DNA of 64,000 nucleotides from contig NZ_CYGY02000011.1 of the NCBI RefSeq assembly GCF_900007165.1, positions 1 to 64,000 on the forward strand, given 5' to 3'. Made by a program: the position numbers and the translations under genes. Positions 16,819 through 25,771 of this stretch are shown here, piece by piece (the stretch's first letter is position 1; each line of letters opens with the position of its first letter). The notes under the pieces are model-generated. The model saw only the letters and a program-made list of their open reading frames with translations, had not been told where the DNA came from and searched no databases. Source of the stretch: Paraburkholderia piptadeniae. Its GTDB lineage: Bacteria > Pseudomonadota > Gammaproteobacteria > Burkholderiales > Burkholderiaceae.

Positions 16819-16850
16819 GGCATGGGTTGCTATAGATAGCGGCCCATGCC
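16819..16850. repeat. 32-nt near-perfect inverted repeat
   Basis: GGCATGGG (16819-16826) pairs with CCCATGCC (16843-16850). Inside, GCTAT (16829-16833) pairs with ATAGC (16836-16840), with only a TT/GG mismatch between and a 2-nt loop. It starts 11 nt after the transposase remnant stop and lacks a T-run. It may be a cruciform-forming element end or a terminator of the mobile element. Confidence 0.6.
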
Positions 16851-17030
16851 ACGCATCGCGGCAACCGGATGAACCGTTGGCCCAGCGCCTCCGTCAATCG
16901 GTCGAGCAACCCATAGTCGTCGCAATGACGCCTTCGAATCCCGCTTGTCACCGCAAAATCATAAAGTAGCGACTACCTCTATTTTTTGGGGGGTTGGGTA
17001 ACTCCGTAGCCCTTTTTCCGCTCCGGCCCA

Positions 17031-17058
17031 TAAAGTTTTTTTCACCTGCCTCCGATAG
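17031..17058 (+). promoter_or_regulatory. FliA (sigma-28) flagellar-class promoter
   Basis: TAAAGTTT at 17031-17038, then a 12-nt spacer, then TCCGATAG match the sigma-28 consensus TAAAGTTT-N11-GCCGATAA in 14 of 16 positions, with spacing one longer than the consensus. It lies about 110 nt before the aerotaxis receptor gene, a typical member of the FliA regulon. Confidence 0.7.
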
Positions 17059-17170
17059 CCTTCTTATGGTGTCAGTCTGCGGCGCGACGCCATAGCGCTC
17101 GATAGACAGTGCGCGCCCTTAGCGCGGCGTCTGCGGGCACGATAAACATTCCAACTTTCGAGGGCCGTCG

Positions 17171-18715
17171 GTGCGCAATAACCAACCTGTCACGCAGCAC
17201 GAGTTTGAATTTCCCGACAACGCCACGCTGATGTCGACCACTGACACGCAGAGCCATATCCAGTATGCGAACGCGGCTTTCATCCAGGTGAGCGGCTTCT
17301 CTCTCGAGGAAATACAGGGGCAGCCTCACAACCTCGTGCGCCACCCCGACATGCCGGCAGAAGCGTTCGCGGACATGTGGGCAACGCTGAAAGGCGGCGA
17401 ACCGTGGACCGCGCTGGTCAAGAACCGGCGCAAGAACGGCGACCACTACTGGGTGCGCGCGAACGCCACGCCTGTCGTGCGGAACGGCCAGCCTGCGGGC
17501 TACATGTCGGTGCGCACCAAAGCCTCGCGTGACGAAATCGCGGCGGCCGAAGCGCTATATCGCCAGTTCAAGGAAGGTAAGGCCGGCAGCCAGGTCTTCC
17601 ACAAGGGACTCATCGTTCGTCGCGGCCTGATGCGGTGGACTTCGGCGTTCAAGATCATGCCCGTGCGCTGGCGCATCCGGTCTGCGTCGTTGATGGTGAC
17701 ACCCGTGATGGTACTCATCGCGTGGCTGCTGGGTCTGACGCAAGTCGCACTTGCGGAGTTCGCAGCAGCGGTGCTGGCCTGCTCGCTGCTGCTGTCGTTA
17801 TGGCTCGAGAAGCAGATCTCGCGGCCACTCGAGCAAGTCCTTCAACAGGCGCTGCGTGTCGCATCGGGAGAGAGCCAGAAAGCCGTTCACATGGATCGCG
17901 TCGACGAAATTGGCATGACGCTGCGCACGATCAGCCAGCTTGGGCTGATGTTTCGCTGGCTGATCGACGACGTCAGCGAACAGGTCATCAACGTGCAGCG
18001 CGCAGTCAACGAAATCGCGCAAGGCAACAACGACCTCAGCAGACGAACCGAGCAGGCCGCCACCAACGTGCAACAGACCACATCGTCGATGACGCAGATG
18101 ACCGCGACCGTCAAGAGCAACGCCGAGACCGCGACGCAGGCCAACACGCTGTCGGCTTCAGCGAGCGACGCCGCCGCGAAAGGCGGACAGGCGATGTCGC
18201 AGGTCGTCAGCACGATGGACGACATCACCGACAGCTCGCGAAGAATCGCCGACATCATCGGCGTGATCGACGGCATCGCGTTTCAGACCAACATCCTGGC
18301 CCTCAACGCCGCAGTCGAAGCCGCGCGCGCGGGCGATCAGGGACGGGGATTCGCCGTCGTCGCCGGCGAGGTTCGTGCGCTCGCGCAGCGAAGCGCAAAC
18401 GCCGCGAAGGAAATCAAGAATCTGATCGGCGCGAGCGTCGAGAGGGTCGAGGCGGGCGCCAAGCTGGTCGACGATGCAGGACAGACGATGGACGACATCG
18501 TCGCGCAAGTGAAGCGGGTGTCGGACCTCATTGCGGAAATCAGGTCCGCCACCGAGGAACAAAGCAGCGGTGTCACGCAAGTCGATCGGGCAGTGAGCGA
18601 TCTCGACACCATCACGCAACAAAACGCGGCACTCGTCGAGCAGAGCACCGCTGCGTCGGAAAGCCTCAAGCAACAGGCCGAACGCCTCGTGGAAGCGGTC
18701 AGCGTGTTTCGCTGA
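17171..18715 (+). CDS. aer: Aerotaxis receptor (PAS-HAMP-MCP signal transducer)
   Basis: The 514-residue protein matches the E. coli Aer plan. A cytoplasmic PAS domain at about 15-120 carries the Aer-typical [10 protein letters not shown] and [15 protein letters not shown] segments, which bind FAD. A hydrophobic hairpin lies at about 174-190 and 196-213, followed by HAMP and then a chemoreceptor signalling domain with the [20 protein letters not shown] hairpin tip. There is no periplasmic ligand domain, so it senses internal redox state and signals through CheW/CheA. The protein lacks a C-terminal NWETF-type tether. Start is a GTG with GAGGG upstream. A FliA-type promoter at 17031 supports co-regulation with flagella. 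It stands alone. Confidence 0.9.
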   Translation: MRNNQPVTQHEFEFPDNATLMSTTDTQSHIQYANAAFIQVSGFSLEEIQGQPHNLVRHPDMPAEAFADMWATLKGGEPWTALVKNRRKNGDHYWVRANATPVVRNGQPAGYMSVRTKASRDEIAAAEALYRQFKEGKAGSQVFHKGLIVRRGLMRWTSAFKIMPVRWRIRSASLMVTPVMVLIAWLLGLTQVALAEFAAAVLACSLLLSLWLEKQISRPLEQVLQQALRVASGESQKAVHMDRVDEIGMTLRTISQLGLMFRWLIDDVSEQVINVQRAVNEIAQGNNDLSRRTEQAATNVQQTTSSMTQMTATVKSNAETATQANTLSASASDAAAKGGQAMSQVVSTMDDITDSSRRIADIIGVIDGIAFQTNILALNAAVEAARAGDQGRGFAVVAGEVRALAQRSANAAKEIKNLIGASVERVEAGAKLVDDAGQTMDDIVAQVKRVSDLIAEIRSATEEQSSGVTQVDRAVSDLDTITQQNAALVEQSTAASESLKQQAERLVEAVSVFR

Positions 18716-18806
18716 GGGCGGTTCGCGTCGAATAGGCGGTACGGTTTGGCATGGGTCTGCTCTCGCCAAGTTGCAACGCGGCAATCAGATACGCTAATGA
18801 ACGCGT

Positions 18807-19892
18807 CTAGAAAAGGTGCGCAATTCCGATCGCAACCGCCATTTGATTCGCACCCGTAGCGACCGTTGTCGTCGATCCCGTCGCGCTCAATGCAGACTTC
18901 GAACTGTTGATCACATAGGTCACGTCGGTATAAAGAACCGTCCGCTTCGAAAGCCAGTAGTCCGCATTGACACCCGAGCTCAGCGCATGTGCCGACACCG
19001 CGCGATACGAGTGATAGTAGGAAGCGGCCGCCAGCTGAAGTTGCGGCGTGACCTTGTAACGCAACCCGCCATATGCCATGTACTGAGAAGGCGATGCCTG
19101 CAACGTGGCGGCGATGTCGTTGAGCAACAGTTCGTATCCGCCATACAGCGTCGCGTCGCCGATCTGCCATGAACCGCCGGCCACGTATCGGCGTTCGCTG
19201 TCATTCGCCGATGCAATGCTTTGGCCTTGCCGCTGCTCATACACGAACGTCAAATTGAATGGGCCTTGACGATAGCGCCCGCCCACGTCGAACTGCTTAC
19301 CGACCCGGAACGCGCCCGGCACCGGTCCGCCATTGGCCACGGTCGAGTCATAGCCGAAGCTGTAGAGCGCATTGACCTCGAACGGTCCCGCGTGCCCCAG
19401 ATACTCGACGGCATTGTCGGCGCGGCCCACGAACTGCGCGTCCTGCGCGGAAAAGCCATAGCTGGAATAGCCGAGCGGATCGAGCGGAAGAAAGTAGCGA
19501 TACATCGGCGTCATCTGCCGGCCGGCCATCACGGAGCCAAGCCGGTCGCTCTCGATGCCGACGAACGCCTGGCGGCCAAAGAGTCGTCCGCCCTGCTGCA
19601 ATGTCCCGTTGTTCATCGCGATGCCGGATTCGAGCGTGAAGATCGAGCGCAGGCCGCCGCCGAGATCCTCCTTGCCCGTTATGCCCCAACGCGAATTGAT
19701 GCGATTGCCGGTATTGAGCCGGAACAGGTTGCCTGATCCCTGCTTCGCCGCGTGGTTCACGTATTCGACGCCTGAGTCGACAATCCCATACAGCGTCACC
19801 GACGATTGCGCGTGCGCCGCGACACTCACGCCCGCTCCAACGCAAGCGACAAGCAGATTTCCGATTGTGCGGGCCGTGTAATTCGACTTCAT
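18807..19892 (-). CDS. Gram-negative trimeric porin (Burkholderia OmpC-like)
   Basis: The 361-residue outer-membrane porin has a signal peptide of about 28 residues ending AHA, then the mature N-terminus QSSVTLYGIVDSG typical of betaproteobacterial general porins. The strand pattern with alternating aromatic residues and a C-terminal phenylalanine (IGIAHLF) fit a 16-stranded barrel recognised by BAM. AAAGGAGA precedes the ATG at a good distance. It is the first gene after the MFS/Rieske cluster on the same strand but separated by a hairpin, so it may form the outer-membrane entry for the same substrate (inference). Confidence 0.9.
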   Translation of the reverse strand: MKSNYTARTIGNLLVACVGAGVSVAAHAQSSVTLYGIVDSGVEYVNHAAKQGSGNLFRLNTGNRINSRWGITGKEDLGGGLRSIFTLESGIAMNNGTLQQGGRLFGRQAFVGIESDRLGSVMAGRQMTPMYRYFLPLDPLGYSSYGFSAQDAQFVGRADNAVEYLGHAGPFEVNALYSFGYDSTVANGGPVPGAFRVGKQFDVGGRYRQGPFNLTFVYEQRQGQSIASANDSERRYVAGGSWQIGDATLYGGYELLLNDIAATLQASPSQYMAYGGLRYKVTPQLQLAAASYYHSYRAVSAHALSSGVNADYWLSKRTVLYTDVTYVINSSKSALSATGSTTTVATGANQMAVAIGIAHLF

Positions 19893-19946
19893 CCTGTCTC
19901 CTTTGATTTATTACTGTAGTGGTACTAATCGAATTGCAAGGAATAA

Positions 19947-19968
19947 GAGAGCGAAACGTAACGCTCTC
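19947..19968 (-). terminator. Hairpin after the MFS gene (probable terminator)
   Basis: GAGAGCG (19947-19953) and CGCTCTC (19962-19968) form a 7-bp perfect stem with an 8-nt loop. On the minus strand it is followed by a T-rich but interrupted tract. It lies just after the stop of the MFS gene and before the porin. Confidence 0.45.
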
Positions 19969-19981
19969 CATGTCATCGGTT

Positions 19982-21232
19982 TTATTCGCGGGAAATGTGC
20001 CTGCTGACGAACAGCATCGCCACCATGCCGACGACGGGACCGATCGCGAGCGTCAGCAGCGCGAGCATGAACGAATGCGTGCCGCCATATACGTGTCCCA
20101 CGGCAAGCGGAGAAATCGCGCTGCCTGTTTGCCAGATCGCGTTGGTCCAGCCCGCGCTCGCGCCCGCAAGACGCTTGCCCGATGCATCGCTGATCTGCGC
20201 CATCAGCACGGGCAGATAGCCGTAAGAGAACGCGCCCAGAATCGGCGCGACCACATAGAACTGCGTCGTGGTCGAGCACATGCCGAAAACCAGCAGCATC
20301 AGCGCGAAGGCGATCAGACAGAGAATCGACATGAGCCGGCGTGAGATGCCGGGCAGATCGGAGATCCAGCCGAGCGTCGGCTTTGCGATCACCGCGCCGA
20401 TTCCGAACGACGCAATGATGGAGCCCGCAACGACAGGCGAGATGCCGTATTGCTTCGTCATCAACGCATTGCCCCACGCGCCGAAGCCGACCGTCGCCCA
20501 GAGGCCGCCACAGCCTGCAATCGCGAGCACGATCAGATTGCGGTTGCGCAACAGGCCGAGCATTTCTTTCGCGCTGTTTCGTGACGGCGACTGATCGCTG
20601 TTCGGCCGGTTCTTCAGGAACAGCAGCGACACGATGCCCCACGCGAACGTGACGACGCCGAGCATACGGAACGCGTTGGACCAGCCGTGCTGCGCGGAAA
20701 ACGACGGCACGATCGCATTCGCGAGAACGACTGCCAGCGATGTGGCCGTGGTGTAGATCCCCATCGCGCGGCCGCGGTCTCGCGTGAACCAGGCGGGGAT
20801 GATCTTCATGCCGGCGGAGTAATCGGCTCCCGCCGCAAAGCCCATTGCAAGCTGGATCGCGATGCCCGTCGTCAGCGTGCGGGTCTCGCCGAAGAAGAAA
20901 GTGAAAACGCCGAGCGGCAGCAGCGCCAGCGTCATCATCGCGCGACCGCCGAGCAGATCGGTGAGCGCGCCGCCAATCACATTCGCGAGAACGTAACCCG
21001 CGTAGAAAGCAGTGACGAACGCACCGAGCATCGCGACATTGAGACCGAGCGATGCGCCGACGGGCGCGGCGACCGTGCTCCATGCAACGCGATCCACATA
21101 GCTCAGCAGAAACGCCGCCCATACGATGAACAATGCAACCCAGCGGTAAGCGCTCGTTTCAGTATCTGCCGCGCTTTGCGCGGACCACACGCCGCAAGAT
21201 GCGTCTCCTGACGACGTCAGATTCTTCTCCAT
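19982..21232 (-). CDS. MFS transporter
   Basis: The 416-residue transporter has twelve predicted membrane segments. It begins with an N-terminal WVALFIVWAAFLLSYVDRVAWSTVAAP pattern seen in organic-anion (ACS-like) MFS members, with GGRAMMTLALLP in the first cytoplasmic loop. GGAGGAG precedes the ATG closely. It is the last gene of a run containing the oxygenase, dehydrogenase and reductase genes (21337-24457), with a gap of about 100 nt, so it probably imports the aromatic or cyclic acid attacked by that oxygenase. Confidence 0.82.
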   Translation of the reverse strand: MEKNLTSSGDASCGVWSAQSAADTETSAYRWVALFIVWAAFLLSYVDRVAWSTVAAPVGASLGLNVAMLGAFVTAFYAGYVLANVIGGALTDLLGGRAMMTLALLPLGVFTFFFGETRTLTTGIAIQLAMGFAAGADYSAGMKIIPAWFTRDRGRAMGIYTTATSLAVVLANAIVPSFSAQHGWSNAFRMLGVVTFAWGIVSLLFLKNRPNSDQSPSRNSAKEMLGLLRNRNLIVLAIAGCGGLWATVGFGAWGNALMTKQYGISPVVAGSIIASFGIGAVIAKPTLGWISDLPGISRRLMSILCLIAFALMLLVFGMCSTTTQFYVVAPILGAFSYGYLPVLMAQISDASGKRLAGASAGWTNAIWQTGSAISPLAVGHVYGGTHSFMLALLTLAIGPVVGMVAMLFVSRHISRE

Positions 21233-21336
21233 GACTCCTCCAATGCAGGGCGTGCGCGTGGCCGCCCCTTTATTCTGCCTTCTGATCCAGCCATTCGAAG
21301 CGGACTGGTCCTGGTTCTATCGACCTGCTTCCATCG

Positions 21337-22302
21337 CTAAAGGTCCAGCACGAGCCTCCTCGACTTCGCGCGCGAACAGCACGGCAGGAACTGGTCGTTG
21401 CGAGCCTGCTCTTCGGGCGACAGAAAAAGATCGCGATGATCGGGCTCGCCATCGATCACGCGCGTGATGCACGTCCCGCAGATACCCTGTTCGCACGACA
21501 CGGGGACATCCACACCGGCATCGGCGAGCGCCTGGGCCACCGACCGGTCGGCGGGAATCGATACGATACGTCCCGAGCGCGCGAGACTGACTTCGAAAGC
21601 CCCATCGTTGCTGGTGTCGACGGGCGTCGCCGAAAAGAACTCATAGTGCAGTTGCTGCTCGGGCCAGCCGAGCGAACGGGCCGTGTCGAGCACGGCATTC
21701 ATGACCCCCTGCGGGCCGCATACATACAGATGCGCATCGGGCTGCGGCTGTGCGAGCAACACCTTCAAGTCGAGGCGCTGCGCAGCGTCGCCATCGTCGA
21801 AGTGATATTGGACTTGTGCTGCCCACTGCGAACCGGCGATACGCTCGATGAATGCCGCACGCGAACGCGAGCGGGCGCAGTAGTGCATCTCGAACGACGC
21901 GCCCGCATCGCCCAGATGCTCGGCCATGCAAAGCAGCGGCGTAAGACCGATACCGCCCGCGAGCAACAGATGCTTCACCTCGCCGTGCGCAAGCGGGAAA
22001 TGATTGCGCGGCGCGCCGACGCGAATCTCGTCGCCTTCGTGCACGGACTCGTGCATGCCCGCCGAACCGCCGCGCGACTGTTGATCGCGCAACACGGCGA
22101 TCTGATAGCGCCGACGATCCGCAGGCGAATTGCACAGCGAGTACTGTCGGATCATACCGCCGGGAACATGCACGTCGATATGCGCGCCCGCGTCGAACGC
22201 GGGCAGCTCGCGCCAGTCGACACTCGCGAACTCGAAGCTGACAATACCCTCAGCTTCGACGCAGCGTCGCGCGACGCGCACGGTAAGTGTGGAATCGTTC
22301 AT
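21337..22302 (-). CDS. PDR/VanB-type oxidoreductase (FMN, NADH, 2Fe-2S reductase)
   Basis: The 321-residue protein is laid out like phthalate dioxygenase reductase and VanB. An FMN-binding barrel (RQYSLCNSPADRRRY) comes first, then an NAD(P)H domain (LLLAGGIGLTPLLCMAEHL), then a C-terminal plant-type 2Fe-2S domain with CEQGICGTC and a later Cys. It passes electrons from NADH to a Rieske oxygenase, here most likely the one at 23180. ATG at 22302 is preferred over the GTG at 22311. It begins 13 nt after the SDR stop, in the same operon. Confidence 0.88.
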   Translation of the reverse strand: MNDSTLTVRVARRCVEAEGIVSFEFASVDWRELPAFDAGAHIDVHVPGGMIRQYSLCNSPADRRRYQIAVLRDQQSRGGSAGMHESVHEGDEIRVGAPRNHFPLAHGEVKHLLLAGGIGLTPLLCMAEHLGDAGASFEMHYCARSRSRAAFIERIAGSQWAAQVQYHFDDGDAAQRLDLKVLLAQPQPDAHLYVCGPQGVMNAVLDTARSLGWPEQQLHYEFFSATPVDTSNDGAFEVSLARSGRIVSIPADRSVAQALADAGVDVPVSCEQGICGTCITRVIDGEPDHRDLFLSPEEQARNDQFLPCCSRAKSRRLVLDL

Positions 22303-22314
22303 GCTGACCACCCG

Positions 22315-23097
22315 TTACATGATCGACAGGCCGCCATCGACCATCAGTGTCGTGCCCGTGATGAACGACGCTTCGTCGCTTGCGAGCCAGAGAATCGGCC
22401 ACGCAATTTCTTCGGGCGCAGCCCAGCGACCGATCAGCGACGTGTCCTGCCGCTGCGTCTTGAGCACGTCGACGCTCTTGCCGGCTGCACGCGCGCGGTT
22501 GACGTGAAAGTCGGTCAATGTCGAGCCGGGACAGACGGCATTGACACGCACGCCGTTCGCCGCCTCTTCGAATGCGAGCGTGCGCGTCATCGCGAGCATG
22601 CCGGCCTTGGTCGCATCGTAGAGGCCCATGCCCTTGCGGCCCGTCACCGCATAGCACGACGACACGTTGACGATGCTCGCGGACGCGGACTTGCGCAGCA
22701 GCGGAAGCGCGGCCTTGCAGTAGTTCGACGTTCCGATCAGATTCACGGACACCATGCTTTGCCATTCGGCGGGTGTCGCCTCGGCGAGCGCGCTGTAGTT
22801 GCGCATCGCCGCGTTGTTGACGAGCACGTCCAGACGATCGAACGAGCGGGCCGCAAGCTCGGCCGCTGCGGCCGCCTCGTCCGCGTTCGACACGTCGGCC
22901 ACGAAGGTCTTCACCTTCACGGAGGAATCGTGCTGAAGCAGTTCATCGGTGACGCGCGCGAGCGCGTCGGCGTTCGCATCGACCAGCACCACGGCCGCGC
23001 CCTCGTCGCAGAAGACGCGCGCCGTCGCAGCGCCGATGCCTCCGCCGCCGCCTGTGATCAGCGCAACCTTGCCTTGAAGTCTTGTACCTTGCTGCAT
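22315..23097 (-). CDS. Short-chain dehydrogenase/reductase (dihydrodiol or alcohol dehydrogenase)
   Basis: The 260-residue classical SDR has TGGGGGIG at 15-22, NNAA at 94-97, the catalytic Ser at 146/147 and Y160-x3-K164. It is NAD(H)-dependent by the Asp at the end of beta-2 (VLVDAN). Sitting between a Rieske oxygenase and its reductase, it may oxidise the hydroxylated or dihydrodiol product. Members of the family are too varied to name a substrate. Confidence 0.85.
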   Translation of the reverse strand: MQQGTRLQGKVALITGGGGGIGAATARVFCDEGAAVVLVDANADALARVTDELLQHDSSVKVKTFVADVSNADEAAAAAELAARSFDRLDVLVNNAAMRNYSALAEATPAEWQSMVSVNLIGTSNYCKAALPLLRKSASASIVNVSSCYAVTGRKGMGLYDATKAGMLAMTRTLAFEEAANGVRVNAVCPGSTLTDFHVNRARAAGKSVDVLKTQRQDTSLIGRWAAPEEIAWPILWLASDEASFITGTTLMVDGGLSIM

Positions 23098-23179
23098 TTC
23101 ATGCCGGCGCGATGCCGGCCTCCTTGTCGCGAATCAGGAACGATGACTCCCGCGCCGGACCTGCGTCCGGCGTGGACGA

Positions 23180-24457
23180 TCAGATCGAGTAGATCGGTTG
23201 ACCCTTGCCGTCGGCAAGGTGGATGGCCGCCCATTCCTGCGGCTTCTGATCGCGCGGCAACAGCGCCCCCGCTGCGCGCACGCGCTGCTGATCGGCGTTG
23301 ATGGCAGGCGGATCGGTATCGGGAAGCAATGCGGTGGCCGCTTCGAAAAGCATGCGGCGCGCCATCACGATCGCGCGGTCGGTCGGCAGCAGCTTTTCCT
23401 TGCTGTGGTCCTGGATCGGCCCCATGCTTTCCTGCAGCGACGCATCCTGCATCGCGAAGCCGAACACGCCCGAGTAAGCGCGCTTGTCCTTCTGCGCCTG
23501 GCGGTCGATCAGGTAGTCGTTGTCCTTGTTGGCCTTTGGCCGGAACGTGCCGGGCTCGTACTCGCAGTGAATGCCCTTGCCCGCGTTCAGATCGGCCAGC
23601 TCCTGTTCGCTCAGCGGACGATCGGGGCGGAAGTTGATGCTCCAGGCCCAGCAGTTGTGATCGTCGATCGGCACCCACACATGGCCCGCCAGCGAGTGAT
23701 CGCCGAACGGCGGAATCAGCGTGTACCACGGGAACAGCCACTGCGTGACGCGCCAGTAGTACGAATCCAGCTCGCCGTTGCGACGGCCGAAAAGCGTCAG
23801 GCCGAACGGCTGCTTCTCGATTTCGAAGATCACGTTGCCATCGGCCTTGATGTAGTCGAGCGCCTTGGTGCCCTGGTGCATCGGGTCGTCGTCGACTTCA
23901 TAGCGGTGCACGTACGAGACATGGCTCGTGTCGATGCCGCCTTCCATCGCCTGCAGATAGTTCGATTCCTGCAGCCGCTTCGACACGAACACATGGCTGT
24001 CCGGCAGATTGCACCACTCCAGATCCGGCGGTGCCGGCTGGCGGTCCTTCGGTCCCATGTACGCCCAGACGATGCCGCCGCGCTCGATGCACGGATACGC
24101 GGTGATGCCCATGTGCTTGCATGCCTGAGGCGCGGACGGCACGTCGACGCACTTCCCGTCGCGGTCGAACTTGAGGCCGTGATACGCGCAGCGAATGCCG
24201 TTCTCTTCGTTACGGCCGAAATACAGCGACACGCCGCGATGCGAGCAGAACTCGTCGATCAGCGCGGGCTTGCCCTCGGAATCGCGGAACGCGAGCAGCT
24301 TCTCGCCGAGGATCTGCACGCGCACAGGCGGGCAATCGGGTTCGGCGATTTCGCTCGCGAGCAGTATCGGCACCCAGTAGCGGCGCATCAGGTTGCCCAT
24401 TGCCGTACCCGGGCCCGTGCGCACCAGGGTTTCCGACATGTTCTTGTCCATGTTCAT
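23180..24457 (-). CDS. Rieske 2Fe-2S aromatic-ring oxygenase, large subunit (phthalate-4,5-dioxygenase-like)
   Basis: The 425-residue oxygenase has Rieske ligands C71-x-H73 and C90-x2-H93. It also has a mononuclear iron site with His179 and His184 in EGGIDTSHVSYVH, preceded by the bridging Asp176. The length and the absence of a small subunit gene fit the phthalate/vanillate group of homotrimeric oxygenases fed by a PDR-type reductase, which is present downstream. The start is supported by ATG at 24457 with GGAGG 5 nt upstream. It is divergent from an IclR regulator. Substrate probably a carboxylated aromatic or related ring acid (inference). Confidence 0.88.
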   Translation of the reverse strand: MNMDKNMSETLVRTGPGTAMGNLMRRYWVPILLASEIAEPDCPPVRVQILGEKLLAFRDSEGKPALIDEFCSHRGVSLYFGRNEENGIRCAYHGLKFDRDGKCVDVPSAPQACKHMGITAYPCIERGGIVWAYMGPKDRQPAPPDLEWCNLPDSHVFVSKRLQESNYLQAMEGGIDTSHVSYVHRYEVDDDPMHQGTKALDYIKADGNVIFEIEKQPFGLTLFGRRNGELDSYYWRVTQWLFPWYTLIPPFGDHSLAGHVWVPIDDHNCWAWSINFRPDRPLSEQELADLNAGKGIHCEYEPGTFRPKANKDNDYLIDRQAQKDKRAYSGVFGFAMQDASLQESMGPIQDHSKEKLLPTDRAIVMARRMLFEAATALLPDTDPPAINADQQRVRAAGALLPRDQKPQEWAAIHLADGKGQPIYSI

Positions 24458-24525
24458 CCTCCAGATCGGTTGCGGAGTTGTCCGCTACATGAGATTGTGA
24501 TTTCATTCTACGGACAGTTTGCGCG

Positions 24526-24551
24526 AAGTCAAGTTTCAATGACAGTGACTT
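24526..24551. promoter_or_regulatory. Inverted repeat in the IclR/oxygenase divergent region
   Basis: AAGTCA (24526-24531) and TGACTT (24546-24551) form a perfect 6-bp inverted repeat with a 14-nt spacer. It is located in the short region between the divergent oxygenase and IclR genes, where an IclR dimer pair would bind. Sequence similarity to any known IclR box was not tested. Confidence 0.4.
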
Positions 24552-24600
24552 TCTCTACAATGTGCAGACGGCACGCTCCGATTTGGAAAGGAAATTTCAA

Positions 24601-25359
24601 ATGCAAGAAAAAAAATCGCACGAAAATGTGCGTGCAGTGGAAAGAGCGCTAGAAATACTTCTTGCGTTCAGGCCGGGGGATAACGAATTGACCGTCGCGG
24701 AGCTGCTTACGCGCGTGAACCTGAGCCGACCGACGCTGTATCGGCTGCTGAACACGCTCGAACAAAAGGGCTTTCTCGCGTCGAAGGGTGAACCGCAGCG
24801 GTTCCACCTCGGAAGCGCCGTCGCGCATCTGGCGCACGTGTGGATGAGCGATCACAGCATCGCGGAGCTTGCGCAACCGATGCTGCGAAATCTTTGGGCG
24901 GAAACGACGGAGACGGTGGCGCTGTTCGTGCCGGACGGCACGTATCGCGTGTGCGTGGCCGAACTGGAGAGCCCGCAGCCGCTGAGTTTTCGACGGGGCG
25001 TCGGCTATCGCGAGAAGCTCGTGCTCGGCGCGAGCGGGCGCACCATCCTCTCGCAGATGCAGCTTTCCGCGGATGAACTGCGCCCGTATCTCGCCGAGCC
25101 GGATCAGGACGTTTCGGCGCTGCTCGCGGACATCGAAGCGATCCGCGCGCAAGGCTACGGAACGAGCCGCCATGAGCTGATCGAAGGCGCGGTTGCCGTC
25201 GCCGCGCCGTTCTTCAACGGAGCCAATCAGATTGCGGGATCGATTTGCATCTTCGGTCCCAGCGTGCGTGTCACGGACAACCGCGTCACGCAGTTTGCCG
25301 AGTTGCTCAAGCGCGAGGCGGCCAACCTGTCGCGTGCATTGGGACAACAGGCCGCGTAG
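24601..25359 (+). CDS. IclR family transcriptional regulator
   Basis: The 252-residue protein has an N-terminal winged helix-turn-helix at about 8-75 (RAVERALEILLAFRPGDNELTVAELL...LSRPTLYRLLNTLEQKGFL). An IclR effector domain follows, with GREKLVLGASGRTIL-like and SRHELIEGAVAVAAPFF motifs. ATG at 24601 follows an AAGGA site; the frame also opens at 24562. Divergent from the oxygenase cluster, it is its likely regulator, responding to the aromatic substrate or a product. Confidence 0.9.
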   Translation: MQEKKSHENVRAVERALEILLAFRPGDNELTVAELLTRVNLSRPTLYRLLNTLEQKGFLASKGEPQRFHLGSAVAHLAHVWMSDHSIAELAQPMLRNLWAETTETVALFVPDGTYRVCVAELESPQPLSFRRGVGYREKLVLGASGRTILSQMQLSADELRPYLAEPDQDVSALLADIEAIRAQGYGTSRHELIEGAVAVAAPFFNGANQIAGSICIFGPSVRVTDNRVTQFAELLKREAANLSRALGQQAA

Positions 25360-25771
25360 GTCTTAGCTTCTTCGTTGCTCAGGCGACGCTCGGCGCTTGC
25401 GCAACGCTGCCGAGCGCCGACTGCTGCGAAACGCAGCACCCGCATGTCGCTTCCACAAGCCATGATTGACGTGTCCGACGCACGCCTTGCACCCATAGTC
25501 CCTGCATGCTAGCCACGCGCTACGCGTCTTCCAAGGACGATTCGATATATGCAAATGGCGCGTCTCATGCGATGTCCACGGCGATCGTCACGCGAACGCT
25601 ATCGTCGATTCGCTGCTTTCGATATGCGCAAACATTGGTTGGATTCGCGCGCGCGCCGTCTTAACGTCGTGAGTCTGACGCGCGCGATTGCGGCGTGAAC
25701 AACTCCTGTTGACTGCGCCGCGCAGTCCGGCAAGCGTCATTCCTAACAGACATGACGGACATCAGCGAAAG
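25360..25771. other. Intergenic region, no gene seen
   Basis: About 410 bases lie between the IclR gene and the binding-protein gene. A 7-bp inverted repeat (25387-25393 and 25410-25416, 16-nt loop) just after the IclR stop may be a weak terminator. The remaining open frames are shadows without protein character. Promoter elements for the next gene must lie here but none is obvious. Confidence 0.4.
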
